Positions 34,990-45,671 of a DNA stretch of 64,000 nt are shown here, one piece after another. The first letter of the stretch is position 1, and each line of letters begins with the position of its first letter. The notes beneath the pieces were generated by a model. That model searched no databases, had not been told where the DNA came from, and saw only the letters and a program-made list of their open reading frames with translations. Origin of the DNA: Aquanectria penicillioides (taxonomy: Eukaryota; Ascomycota; Sordariomycetes; Hypocreales; Nectriaceae); assembly GCA_003415625.1 (NCBI GenBank), contig PYIU01000004.1:310001-374000 (forward strand), read 5' to 3'. The position numbers were made by a program, and so were the translations under genes.

Positions 34990-35519
34990 ATAGAGGGCAT
35001 TATAGTTATAATACTATTTATGCATTTCTCTTTAAAAAGTACTATTAGCAAAATGCAAAAAAGAGTATTGCAAAAGCTATTAGGCAGTGCCTAATATATT
35101 AAATATATATTCCCTAAAGACTAATAGAAGCCTTTATATCTATTAAGCCTATCTATTTAATAATAAAGATTTATCTTAATAAATAATATATACCTTTTAA
35201 TAAAGGATTTAAATTTATGCTAAAAGCTAAATATAACCTTTATAGATAGGTAAAGGCTAAGCCAATCCTAAAATTAAATAGTTATTATATTATAAAATTC
35301 CTTAAAAAACTATACTATTAGTATAGAATGCCAAAAAGAATAATTATTAATAATAAAAAAGAGATTATAAAAGGGATTCCTAAAGATCTTAATAGCCTTA
35401 ATATAAAAGTTATTAATACTTTTACTTATAACCCTAAAGCAAATAGGCTTATTAAAAGTAGTTATATTACTATAATAAGTTTCCTAAAGAAAAAGGGTAA
35501 AAAAAAAGGAAAATAAATA
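34990..35519 (+). pseudogene. Integrase remnant (gypsy pol)
   Basis: An HHCC-like segment (GHYSYNTIYAFLFKKYY, then a Cys) lies at about 34990-35100. The integrase core end is at 35328-35519, where a 62-codon frame survives by chance and includes FTYNPKANRLIKSSY, the degraded form of the YHPQANG..ER block of gypsy integrases. This short open frame is not a gene. Confidence 0.8.
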
Positions 35520-36199
35520 GATATTTTACTAATAGCTTTATTGGCTAAAAGAGCAGCTATTTATGCCTTATATAGAAGATTACCTTTTTATCTACTCTAT
35601 AAATAGAAGCCAATCCTTCCTTTAGAAGTAAAAGTACCTATATAGTATTTAATTAAATAGAATAATATAATCTTTACTAAAGACCTATTTAAGCAAAAGA
35701 TTAAGATCTTAAAGCAAAAGCAGAAAGATATAAAAAAAGCTAAGCAATAAATAACTGTATTCTAAAGGTTAATTACTAATAGAAAGACCAAAAAGAATCA
35801 GTATAGGCTGCATAAAGAGCCTTTTGCTATAGGAAATCTAGTTCTTTAATACAATATATAGAATTAAAAGGATATATTTTGTATTGCAAAAATAAAGCTA
35901 TATTAATTAAGCCCTTATAGAATTGCTAATACATTTAATAAAATAAAGAGTTATATTCTCAATACTATAGATAGAGTTAAGCTTCTTAATACAACCTATA
36001 GTAATTAATTAAAGAAGTTTATAGAGAATAAGGATAGATAGTAAATAAATAAGGATAATAAAGAGACTCTTAATGCAAATTAAAAAGTACTATTAAAAGT
36101 AAAAAAAGAAGGGGAAGCATTTAATTAAATGTAAACTAAATCTATAAAATAGTAAGAATGGAATAAACTTAATTTAAATGCTATAAAAAGCTTAAATAA

Positions 36200-39100
36200 T
36201 AATACTATAATATATATCTATATTAGGCCTAAAGAGATTATTAAAGTTTAAATTCTAAAAATAAGCAGTAATTAGCAAATGCAATACTAAAATATAATAA
36301 GCAATTAATTAAATAGTTAGCAATAGCATTAAGCTAAAAATAGCTAAATTGCTATTAAGGGAAGGGTACTAAAAGTTAAAAAGGGGAAATAGAGACATTA
36401 AAACCAACATTATACTAAAAAAAGATAAGCCGCCTAAAATAAAGTAAGAAAGCAAAATAAAGAGCAATTAAAGGTAAGTAAAAAAATAGTAAAATTAAAT
36501 AAAACTAAATAAAAACAACTAGAAATCGGCTAAAAACCTTAAAAAAATACTAAAAATCCCTAAAAATCCCCTAAAATCTATTTAAAAACTTTAAAAATTA
36601 TACTAAAAATTAATAAAAATAGAATAAAAATGCCTAAAAACTATAGCAAAAGGGTTAAAATCATTTAAAAATAGATAAAAATGTATAGAAAATGGCAAAA
36701 AATAAAGTATTAATATTTATAAAAAATTTAGAAATCTAAATATATTTAATAGAAATTAAGTTTTAAGGTTATTAAAATAATATAATAATAGCAATAGCCT
36801 TAAAGGGCATAAAAACATTTAATTAATTGCTTTATAGCACTATCTTTTATCTATTAAACTATTATTAATAAATTAAAAACTATATTTAATTAGTCTATAC
36901 TAAAAGATAAGCTAAAGACTATTATTTTTATTAACTAAAACCTACTTTATACTTTTAATTAAATACTTTTTATGCCTATTTAATTAACTAATAATTACTA
37001 GCTATACTACTAATAGAAAAATTGCATATAATTTATAGGCAAGTAATTAGCCTAAGAAAATCTATTATAAAAGTTAATAGTTAAGTAAACTTATTAATAG
37101 TATTTATATTACCTAAAGAAAAGTTATAAGGGCCTTTATAAAGACCCTTTAATTAATATCTATAAAGAAAGCTTTACTTATATTTAAATCAACTATTTTA
37201 AATACAATTAATATAGCAGCTATTTATATAATCTAATGCTAAAATATATATATAAAAAGGAATAAAAATATATTTATTATAGGCAAAAACTATAGAAGTA
37301 TATAATTAAATATATTTATAATATATAAAGGGATTAATATATTTAATAAAGGCAATAATAAATGCTTTAATATACTTAAAGCAAATTGGCAATTAAATTA
37401 AAAAGTACCCTATTAAGTAAGCCCATTCTATAAGGATATATATAAACTAAAGTTAGTGCTAAAGAAAAAGATCTACTTTAGAATAAAGCACTAAATCGCA
37501 AAATAGTAACTATAAAATAAACTATTAAATAAGTTTGCAATTAATCTACTTGCTATCTTTCTTAAAGGCAATTTCAATATATAAGGGCTAGCTAAATTGG
37601 TTAAGAGCTTAAAAGCTATAAATTTAAATATTAAAGCATTATTAAATCTAAAAGTATTTAATTAATTATTAAATAAAAATAATAATTAAAAAGCAATATA
37701 AAAAGGGATACTTACTAATTATTTAATAGCAGTACTAATAGCATTAGTTAAAGCCTTATAGAAGAAATTATTATAAATATACTAATAAATAGAGCATTAA
37801 TAAAAGAATTTAAAAGCTTAAATATAGCTAATAGTAAGATTGTATACATTAAGGAGATAATCATAAGGTATAGAGGCAAAAGACTTAAGCTTATTGCAAT
37901 ATAAAGCTATTATAAAATAAAGAATAAAAATTGCAGTAATAACTAAAGGTATAAAAGAATTAAAGAGATAAAGAATAATAAGCTAAAAAGAAAGGAATAA
38001 AAGGGAGGGCTAATATAATGCTCTTATAATAAATAGAAAATTAACCCCTAAAATTTAAGGTAAAAACCAAACACCAATAAAATTCTTATTAAATATTAAA
38101 AAGTATACTATTTTAAGAAACTTATTAATATTTATGTATATATAAACATTAAAATAGTAATTCACTTAAATAATACTAAACTAAAAATAAAAGCGCCTAA
38201 ATTATATTAATCTACTTTATGCCTATAACTCTTTCCTTCCTTTTAATAATTTTATAGTAAATTATATTACTTTAACTTTATTTATAATATCTATAAAATA
38301 CTAATAATTTTTATTTTTTAAATTATAAGCATTTAATTATAAGCTTTTAAACCCTCTATTAATCTTTACTCTATTCTATAATAGGGCTAAAAAAAGCAAC
38401 CTTAAGTATAATTACTTTAAAGGCATAATTTTTAATATTAAGTAAAGACCTCTATATAGCTAAAGGAATTATCTAAAATAAAGGTAGAATTAAAGATTTT
38501 TTTTTTTCTAATAAAAAAAACACTATTAAAACATTTAATTAATTGCTTAATAGTTAATCTATACTATTCTACCCTTAAATAAATTAAAATTATTAGTTTA
38601 ATAAATTAAAAACTTAGCCTATTTTAGGTAATAAAAGCAATTTAAATTCTTAGCTTATTAATATTAATTGCTTTAAAAACTTCCCTTTTAACTTTTATTA
38701 AGCCTAAATATTCTATTATTAAGATCTATAGGACTTATTTAAAAACCTATAGAAAAAGGAAATAGCCTTAAACTTTAGTATTTAAGCTCTTCTTACTACC
38801 CTTACTTATAGACTTACCAATATCCTTATAATTTACTAAATCAATCTTTTAATTATAAGCACTAAAATTAAAAAAAATAAATAAAAGCAAAAGAGCTTTT
38901 TTTATAAGCTTTTACTAAAAGGGATAAATATTAAAAAGACTAAATATTCAATTAATTTTATATTTATAGAGTTCCAATAAGCAATATACAATAAAAGGCT
39001 ATTAATTAGCTTTATTTATTTTATTAATACTATCTATTAAAGCTTCTTTATTTAAAATAAATAGCTAAAGCATTTAATTATTTATAATACTATTAATATC

Positions 39101-40887
39101 CTTTAAAATAAGTAAGCTATTGCACTTATTATAGTATAAAGGGAGATTATAACTAAAATAGAGTTGCCCTATAATTTCTTCATTTTTATTATACCTATTA
39201 TTAAGTAAGCTAGAAATTAAAAATATAGCTTTTTAAATGCTTTCCTTCTTTTCCTTAATATTTAGGGAATAATTAAACTTATTAAAACTTTAATTATTAA
39301 ATGCCTTATAACCTAGCCCTTAATTTTTAATAATAGATACAATACTATTAACAATCTCCTTTTAGCATTAATGCACTATAATTAAATTCTTATTAAATGC
39401 AAGTAAAAGAAAAATACTTAATTAATTGCTTTAAATATTAATTAAATATAAAACTTTATTAATACTATTATTCTTAATAAACTTAATATTGCTAATAAAA
39501 AGTTCTTTAATTAATATAAGCTTATAGAACTTATTAAAACCTAAAAATCTATCTATATCTTAAGATTTTAAAACAATTCCCTTAATACTTAATAGCTTTA
39601 TATTAATTTAAAAGGTTATTATATAATAAGCTAAAAGGGAGTTAATTACTAAACTCTTAAAAACAAATATTAAATTATCCTAAAGCTGCTTAATCCTTAA
39701 GGCAATAGCTATTAAATAAATCTACCTTTACTATTAGGCCCTTAACTACCCTACTATCCTTTAGCTAATAATCTAATTAAATGCTATTAAACTTATAGAT
39801 ATTAAATAATAGATAGATTTCCTACTAAAATTAATAAGTCCACTAAAGTTATTATTACTTTAAGTAATAATAAAGGAAAAAGTTTTAAATAAGCTCTAAA
39901 CCACTAAAGTTAAAGCATTAAAGTAACTTGCCTTTATAATCTATACCTTAAGTCTAAAACTCCTACCCTTAAACCTACTATTAAGCCTAAACTAATAATC
40001 GAACCTATTTAGCCTTTATATAAATTGCCTATTAGCTTACTAACTTATATAAGCATTACTTAATTAAGCGCACTTAAAAAAGAAATCTAAATTAACTAAA
40101 ATATATTTATTTATTTTAATATATTTAATTAAATATTTATTAACTCTTTAAGTAAAGAGCAAATAATTAAATTAATTTAATTAATTTAATAAATATCTTT
40201 ATTTAAATTAACTATTTTATAGCAATTTAATTAAATAAACTTAAATTTATTTATTACTAAAAGTAATAAATAAAGTTTTTATAAGCATTTTATATTGCCT
40301 TTATTAATTCCTTAATTAATTAAGTATATAGCAAAAAAAAGGAGTTATATTATAATTGCCAATACTATAATTAAAAATATTACTAATACTGCTATTTAAA
40401 CTCAATAAAGTAATTACAACTTAAACTATATTGCCCTTACTAAAAGAAAGATAACCGCTAGAATTAAATAAATAAATTTACCTTAAATTAATTAATAGGC
40501 TATTCTTAAACTCCCTTAAATAAAAAGCTAAATCTTTTATATACTAAAAGGGTTAATCTTAATAAACTAATAGAATAAGATTATAATTGCTGCTTATAAG
40601 CTATTTAAACCTTTAATTCCTACTTATTAATCTTATGCTAATTAATACTATAATTAAAAACTGCATTATAAAGAAAGGTAATAGTAAAGTTAAAATAAAA
40701 AGATTAAATATTAAAAGCAAAATAAATTATAAAAAAAGATAATAGTAGATTAAATAATAGATTATAGGTATAAAGCATTTAATTAAATGCTTCCTTTAAG
40801 ATTTTCTTTATATTTAAATAGATTAAGCTTAAAGTTTTCCTTTTATATTATACCTTTAGTTTACTTAAAGGTAAGTATTAAGGCATT
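36200..40887. other. Unassigned 4.7 kb inside the gypsy element
   Basis: Between integrase and 3' LTR, where only a few hundred bases are expected. From 36.2 to about 38.1 kb the plus strand is A/G-rich like gag-pol. From about 38.2 to 40.5 kb it turns C/T-rich, as if the coding strand were reversed. A purine tract AAAGGGAGGG at about 38000-38010 could be an old polypurine tract. Translations gave no family I recognise. Confidence 0.5.
40773..40792. repeat. Perfect 20-bp palindrome, one of a dispersed family
   Basis: AAGCATTTAATTAAATGCTT is self-complementary. Related 16-mers occur at 29114, 29621, 31805, 34662, 36117 and 41138 in this element, two of them at the same place in the two LTRs. 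Confidence 0.7.
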
Positions 40888-40896
40888 AAAAAGGGA
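40888..40896 (+). other. Polypurine tract of the gypsy element
   Basis: AAAAAGGGA directly abuts the 3' LTR, the position of the plus-strand primer in LTR retrotransposons. Confidence 0.7.
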
Positions 40897-41279
40897 TAAA
40901 TTAAAGTCTAGAGTAATATAGATCAATCTATTATTAGATTGGTTAGAAAGATAAAAGGGACCTTAAAGATATAGGAAATAAATAGGCAGTTTTCTTCAAT
41001 TAATTTTTATTTTTAAAATTCTAAATTCCTTGCATTTAGACCCTATTGAAGTTCTGGTGCAGCCTTTTATAATATTACTTTATTTATAACTTTCTGCCCT
41101 ATTTTCTTTCTTTCTTTTCTTTAAGGGACACTCTAAAGCATTCAATTAGATGCTTTAACACTCTTTTAAATTATTTGCAGCTGCTTAAAAAGGCTATTCG
41201 GTCTTCAACCAAACCTGCTTACCCTATACCCTTTTAGGTAGAGTATGTATTTTGGCCAATGTCCCCATCTACTAACACA
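40897..41279 (+). repeat. 3' LTR of the gypsy element
   Basis: 383 bp, starting TAAATTAAAG and ending ACTAACACA. It matches the 5' LTR over its whole length. It retains more G and C in its last third than the 5' copy, so it was less heavily mutated there. Confidence 0.92.
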
Positions 41280-41283
41280 CCAT

Positions 41284-42350
41284 ATAGAAAATAAAGGCTC
41301 TTTTTAATCCTTAATTAATTAATAAAGGGGCTATAAAATAACCTTAGGAGTAAAGGGCATTAGCCCTACCTTTTTAAAGCCTATATATATATAATAGGCC
41401 TTAAATGCAGCCTAATACATTGCCTTCTATTAATTAAAAAAGTCCAATTAAGTAATATATATACTTTTAGCTTAAATAAAGTTCCTAAGGGATAATCGCT
41501 ATGCCTTCTTAAGGTACTAGTAAATACTAATATTAAGGGGCTAAGGGTAAAACTAATATAAGCAAAAAGGCAAAAAGAAATAATATTAAAGGCATAATAA
41601 TACTATATAAAATTAAGGTCTTTATAAGCTAAAAACCTATTTATTAAAAGCATTTAATATATTAGATTTTTCTTCTTCTTTAGCTAAATAATAAGAGCTT
41701 AAGTTTAAGTGGCCCTTATAATATTAGTTTTATACCTAAACTATTCTTTAATTAAATAGCTATTAAAGATATTACTAAAAGCAAAAAAGTATTTATTAAA
41801 GTGCTTTAACTATTATTAAGCCTAATAGCTATTTATATATTTAATTGCTATATTAATAAGGATAATATTTTTATTAATATTAGCTATAATATATTCCTTA
41901 AGAAGGACCTTTACTAAAAGAATAAAGAAAAAAGAAATTAATATTTTAGCAGTACTAATAGCATTAATAAAGGTAAAGGACTCCTTATTGCCTAACTAAA
42001 AGGTTATAGATTAAGTATTTTTCTTTATTTAAATTAAGTATATCTTTAGGCTACTATTAATCTAGCCTATTTATAAAGGCATTTTATTAAAGTTCTATAG
42101 ATTAACTAAATTAAATAAAAGCTTTTTAATAATAGCCTTAAATTCCTTAAACTAGGCCTCTATATTAAAAAGGTTATACTTAATAAAAGCTTTTATAATC
42201 TCCTTAATCTTTAGAGTTTTAAATTAAAGCTTTAGATATTGCTATTTAAACCAATAAGCTTAAGCCTTAAAAATAGCTATCTTTAGACCTTAAATTTAAT
42301 GTTTTCTTAAAAAGCTAGTATAATTATATATATAGGCTTTTATTATAGCA
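41284..42350 (-). pseudogene. Transposase core, RIP-degraded (right arm)
   Basis: Minus-strand reading shows, from the 5' side, a helix-turn-helix-like N-terminal region. It is followed by NFNKM, then NAISTAKILISFFFIL, WLKHFNKY, and in a shifted frame QPLNISIYQYLKKA. This is the block order of pogo/Fot1-type DDE transposases. Acidic catalytic positions are lost and dozens of stops are present. The reading ends at the gypsy insertion. Confidence 0.75.
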
Positions 42351-42689
42351 AATACACTCTTCTCTATATTATATATATATATAATAATTGCCTATTCTTT
42401 TTCTATAGTTATAGCTTAAAGTAACCCTTCTTTATTAATACTAAAAGAAAGTTGCTTTTTTACTTTTAATAATAATATATATTTCTTAATAAAAGACTCT
42501 TTAGTGTAGTATAAATAAGCCAATTTATTTACAGTTAATATATAGGGCAGTAAGGGATTTGCTTAAATTGTCTATATAATATTCTAACCCAATAGGTATA
42601 TATAGGCGGCATTTACTATAGCAGTATAGGACTTATAAGAAATTTAAGCTATATTGAAATTAAAAGTAAAAATGCAAGAATAATAAATT

Positions 42690-42834
42690 TGGTCGATTTT
42701 AGGCTTTAAATAAAGAAGTTATTGATGAGTTACATTGGAAAAGTTGGTTATGCTAGTGACGCGGTTATGGGTTTTGTTACCACCTCTCCGGCAGGAGAGG
42801 TGGGGTTGAAAGCTAGCTTATATAACCCAGCGGG
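42690..42834 (-). repeat. Right terminal inverted repeat with hairpin
   Basis: Inverted copy of the left end. The hairpin is at 42780-42803, arms CCACCTCTCC and GGAGAGGTGG around GGCA. The outermost block ATATAACCCAGCGGG is followed directly by TA at 42835-42836. Confidence 0.85.
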
Positions 42835-42836
42835 TA

Positions 42837-43104
42837 GATCCCGAAGATGAAAGCGCGTTGAAGGTGACCAATCTGAAGGCGAGCCAAGTCTCGATCCCGG
42901 GGCATCTTGAAAAGGTAAAAGATGATGTGCATGCGTGTTCTGCGACGGGCCATAGAGCACCTCGCGCTGCAACGCTGCACCGCTTGCACCGCTTGCACCG
43001 CGCGCTCTTTGCGCTGAGGCGACTCCCCAGTTTTGGGCTTTTCCCACTTCCTCTCTGCATCTACCCCGTGCACACTGCACAGGCAGGTGACAAGACTGAA
43101 CCAA

Positions 43105-43163
<59 letters not shown>

Positions 43164-43323
43164 CCGGCTACAGCCCCCGGGATGAGTGGCCTGAGTCAGA
43201 GAACGGGGCATCGAGACTTTTCGCCTTCAGCTCTGGTTCTGGATGCCAGTTGCTGACACACCGCCGTCCTCACCCAAGCCCACAGGTACTGTACTGTACT
43301 GTACTGCCACGACCTCCCTAAAG
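42837..43323. other. Intergenic with simple repeats before the glycosyltransferase
   Basis: Normal base composition resumes at once after the transposon. It contains GCACCGCTT repeats near 42977, a CAGGCT hexamer array (43106-43162) and a GTACT pentamer array (43287-43307). The last two lie in the presumed promoter or leader of the glycosyltransferase. Confidence 0.6.
43106..43162 (+). repeat. CAGGCT hexanucleotide microsatellite
   Basis: About nine and a half tandem copies of CAGGCT. On the plus strand one frame reads as Gly-Ser dipeptides, but that frame is not a gene. Confidence 0.95.
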
Positions 43324-45055
43324 ATGCTGAGACGTAGCCTCGTCATCGGCGCTTGCATTGCCGCCCTGCTCGCCCTATGGAGCGCAGTCCGGCCCTCCTC
43401 GCCGCCGCCGCCGCCGCCGCCACTCAGCCTCGGCCGAAGAAACACGGTGCTCGTCTTGGCCGACACGGCCTACGGGCTCTCCAATGTGCATCTGGCCACC
43501 AGCTTCGCCCTGGCCGAGCGGTACCCGGACATTGAGCTTCACTATGCGTCGTTTGCGAAGCGCGAGGCCGACGTCGCGCGCATCTCAGCCGATGCACGCG
43601 CCAGAAACCCCCGTGCGAAGCCCATCATCTGGCACGAGCTGCCTCCGCCAGACTTCGCCGCCGTGTTCCTGCGGTCCTTCGGCACGCAGGTCGGCATCGT
43701 CAACCCGCCCGGCCTCAAGGGCATCGCCAAGATCGCCAAGGACGTGCAGGTGCTGCTGGCGCCGTGGAGCGCCGAGGAGCACTGGCAGCTGTTCCAGTTC
43801 GTCACCAAGCTCATTCAGGACGTTGACCCGGCCGTCGTCGTGCTAGACAATGTCTTTCGCCCGGCCGTCGAGGCCACCGTCAACCTGGACCGAAAGTATG
43901 TAGTCGTTTCACCAAACACGCTACTCGACTCCTTGACGCACAAACAGCCGCGGGGCGCAATGTTCTGGAAGTATCCTCCGTAAGTGGCTTGTCTCGGCTG
44001 ACCCGAGAGTTTCTTTGCTTCTGCTTGTTCCTTTTCTACTTCTTTTTTTTTCTTTTTCTCTATTGGAACGCCTGCTTACTCTTTTTAGCATCGGGTCCGG
44101 GTACCCATTCCCCGTTCCCTGGAAGCTTATTCCAGCCAACATCTACTACCAGGTTCGCATGATCTATGCCGCGCTGGTGGCTCCCGACGTCAAAGCCAAG
44201 CGCGAGTATCTCGCCGAGAAGGGGGTGAAGAATCCCATCAACATCGCCGGCGATCTGAGACCAGGCGTGCCATGGCTGTCCGCATCCTTCCCCGAGGCAA
44301 ACCTTCCATTGGATGTCGTCCCGGAGGGCGGCGTGCACTGCGGACCAATCGTGCTGGAGACGGCGCCCATTGAGGAACAAGACCCAGAACTCGTCAAGTG
44401 GCTGAGCCAGGCCCCAACCATGCTGGTCAACTTGGGAAGTGGCGTAAAGTACAACGAACACAGGGCTCGCATCATGACGCTATCCTTGTTGTCGGTGTTG
44501 GAGAAGACAGATACCCAGATCCTTTGGAAGATGAGGAAGCTGGGAGACTTTGACGACTCCTTTTTGGAACCTGTGCAGGAGTACATTAGCAGCGGTCGTC
44601 TTCGATTGGAATCGTGGATCAAGGCTGATCCGACTGCTCTGCTTGAAACCGGCCACATCACAGTCAGCGTTCACCATGGTGGCGCCAACTGCTACCACGA
44701 GACAGTCCGGTAAGATATAGTTGAAAGACCCTACCCGCCGTTTCTTGGTTTCCATTATAGAACTGACCTCTTCAGTGCTGGTGTTCCCCAGGTCATCCTG
44801 CCCATCTGGTTCGACCTGTACAACTATGCACAGACGGCCGAGTATCTAGGCATCGGCATCTGGCCAAACCAGGACATCGCTCCAGAGTGGAGCGTCGAGT
44901 CCCTCAGCGACGGCTTCATGCAAGTCCTGGCTGGCAACTCGAGCGAGGCCATTAGGGAAAAAGCTCGGCGCCTGGGAGAGGTAGCTCGCCAGTACGGCGG
45001 TCGCAACGCGGCAGCGCAGGAGATTGCTGCCATCGCTGCCCAAGGACACGACTGA
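43324..45055 (+). CDS. Membrane-anchored UDP-glycosyltransferase (GT1)
   Basis: Three exons, 43324-43979, 44089-44709 and 44776-45055, give 518 residues. The start at 43324 puts a hydrophobic anchor (about residues 5-22) at the N-terminus, then a run of seven prolines and TVLVLADTAYGLSNVHLA, the first Rossmann strand with the family's substrate-side motif. The C-terminal nucleotide-sugar site reads HHGGANCYHETVRAGVPQ, then FDLYNYAQTAEYLGIG, matching the GT1 signature H-x-G-x-N...E...GVP...P...D-x-x-x-NA. It probably transfers glucose or another sugar from UDP-sugar to a lipid, sterol or secondary metabolite. An intron splits the signature between Arg and Ala. The gene starts only 490 bp from the RIP'd transposon yet shows no sign of it. 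Confidence 0.85.
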
Positions 45056-45671
45056 GGACATGAACGGCCATGTTGAGTAAACAGTAAATAAATAAAGCTC
45101 ACATCGTGTATTTATTCACATACCCATAGTCATTTATCAATTTTTTTTTTCAATCGGCGTCGTTTCGTTGCTTAGAATTTGCTCCGCAATTGGTTGTCGA
45201 AGCTATTTGTTTATTGTCCCCCTAGAGGCTGGGCGCGGATAGCCAACGCCTTTTGTGAGCCAATGACCCAGACCATCACATCCACGCACCGGGCAATTTA
45301 TCCCAGAAATCGTCTCTCGCTCAATTCCCACCAGGCCACTTTTTTGCCAAAAAGCCAAGACCAATAACAATAAACCCGGAGCAGCATTTCTCGTCCACAC
45401 GTTCTCCCGACTCCGTGTCCGTTTCCGTCTCCGCCCGCGGGGTAACTAAAGCAATTCGACTCGTCATGTTTGGCACATGATGCTGTCGAGGTCCTACATA
45501 TAGCGTGATTAATCACCTTACTTCAAACTCGTCCCTCGTCATGCAATATAGTCGGAGGATTGGGCGTTGGGAAGGATCCAAGTAAGTGCTTTTCTGCCAA
45601 CACTGCATTCTGCTGCCCCCCACGCCCTCGAGTCGGTTTACACAGCACATCGTCCACTACAAGCATCAACC
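45056..45671. other. Intergenic between glycosyltransferase and MDR oxidoreductase
   Basis: No gene seen. An upstream in-frame ATG at 45567 would extend the next protein by 35 residues, but the added sequence is low in family likeness and the ATG at 45672 has the better context. Confidence 0.45.

Larger units (their letters stand above)
28873..41279 (+). mobile_element. Ty3/gypsy LTR retrotransposon, RIP-degraded, nested in the pogo-like element
   Basis: 12,407 bp with two direct LTRs of exactly 383 bp, flanked by CCAT. On the plus strand the degraded remains follow Ty3/gypsy order: zinc-knuckle (31.2 kb), reverse transcriptase (33.3-34.0 kb), RNase H (34.35-34.45 kb), integrase (34.99-35.52 kb). 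An AAAAAGGGA purine tract precedes the 3' LTR. Nearly every frame is broken by TAA/TAG, and catalytic Asp codons are changed, as expected from RIP. The element is long for a fungal gypsy element because 4.7 kb between integrase and 3' LTR is unexplained. It inserted into the transposase gene, so it is younger than the outer element. Confidence 0.9.
27595..42834 (-). mobile_element. pogo/Fot1-like Tc1-mariner transposon, RIP-inactivated, with nested retrotransposon
   Basis: The outer element is bounded by TA duplications and inverted repeats that match from CCCG-G/C-TGGGT-C/T-ATATA inward for about 150 bp. Its own sequence (about 2.8 kb) is split by a gypsy element at 28869-41283. The minus strand of the right arm, read through many stops, follows a Fot1/pogo-type DDE transposase: an NFNKM block in place of the family's NFDEMG (Asp and Glu turned to Asn and Lys, as G-to-A would do), then WLKHFNKY and a later QPLNISIYQYLKKA block equivalent to QPLD. 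The left arm holds the charged C-terminal part. A+T content is extreme inside and normal immediately outside. Dead copy. Confidence 0.85.

Noticed and set aside
35328..35516. 62-codon open frame in the A+T-rich block
   Set aside because: It is the degraded end of the gypsy integrase core that happens to lack a stop, not a separate gene.
27595..42834. Maverick/Polinton or Starship as the identity of the 15 kb element
   Set aside because: Its size is explained by a gypsy element with its own LTRs and target duplication. The outer TA duplications and pogo-type transposase remains fit Tc1/mariner, and no tyrosine recombinase or polymerase B was seen.
43106..43162. CRISPR-like array
   Set aside because: Contiguous hexamer microsatellite without spacers, in a eukaryotic genome.
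43243..43323. Upstream in-frame start for the glycosyltransferase
   Set aside because: It would place a polar 27-residue piece, partly coded by the GTACT repeat, before the membrane anchor. The ATG at 43324 gives a normal anchor.
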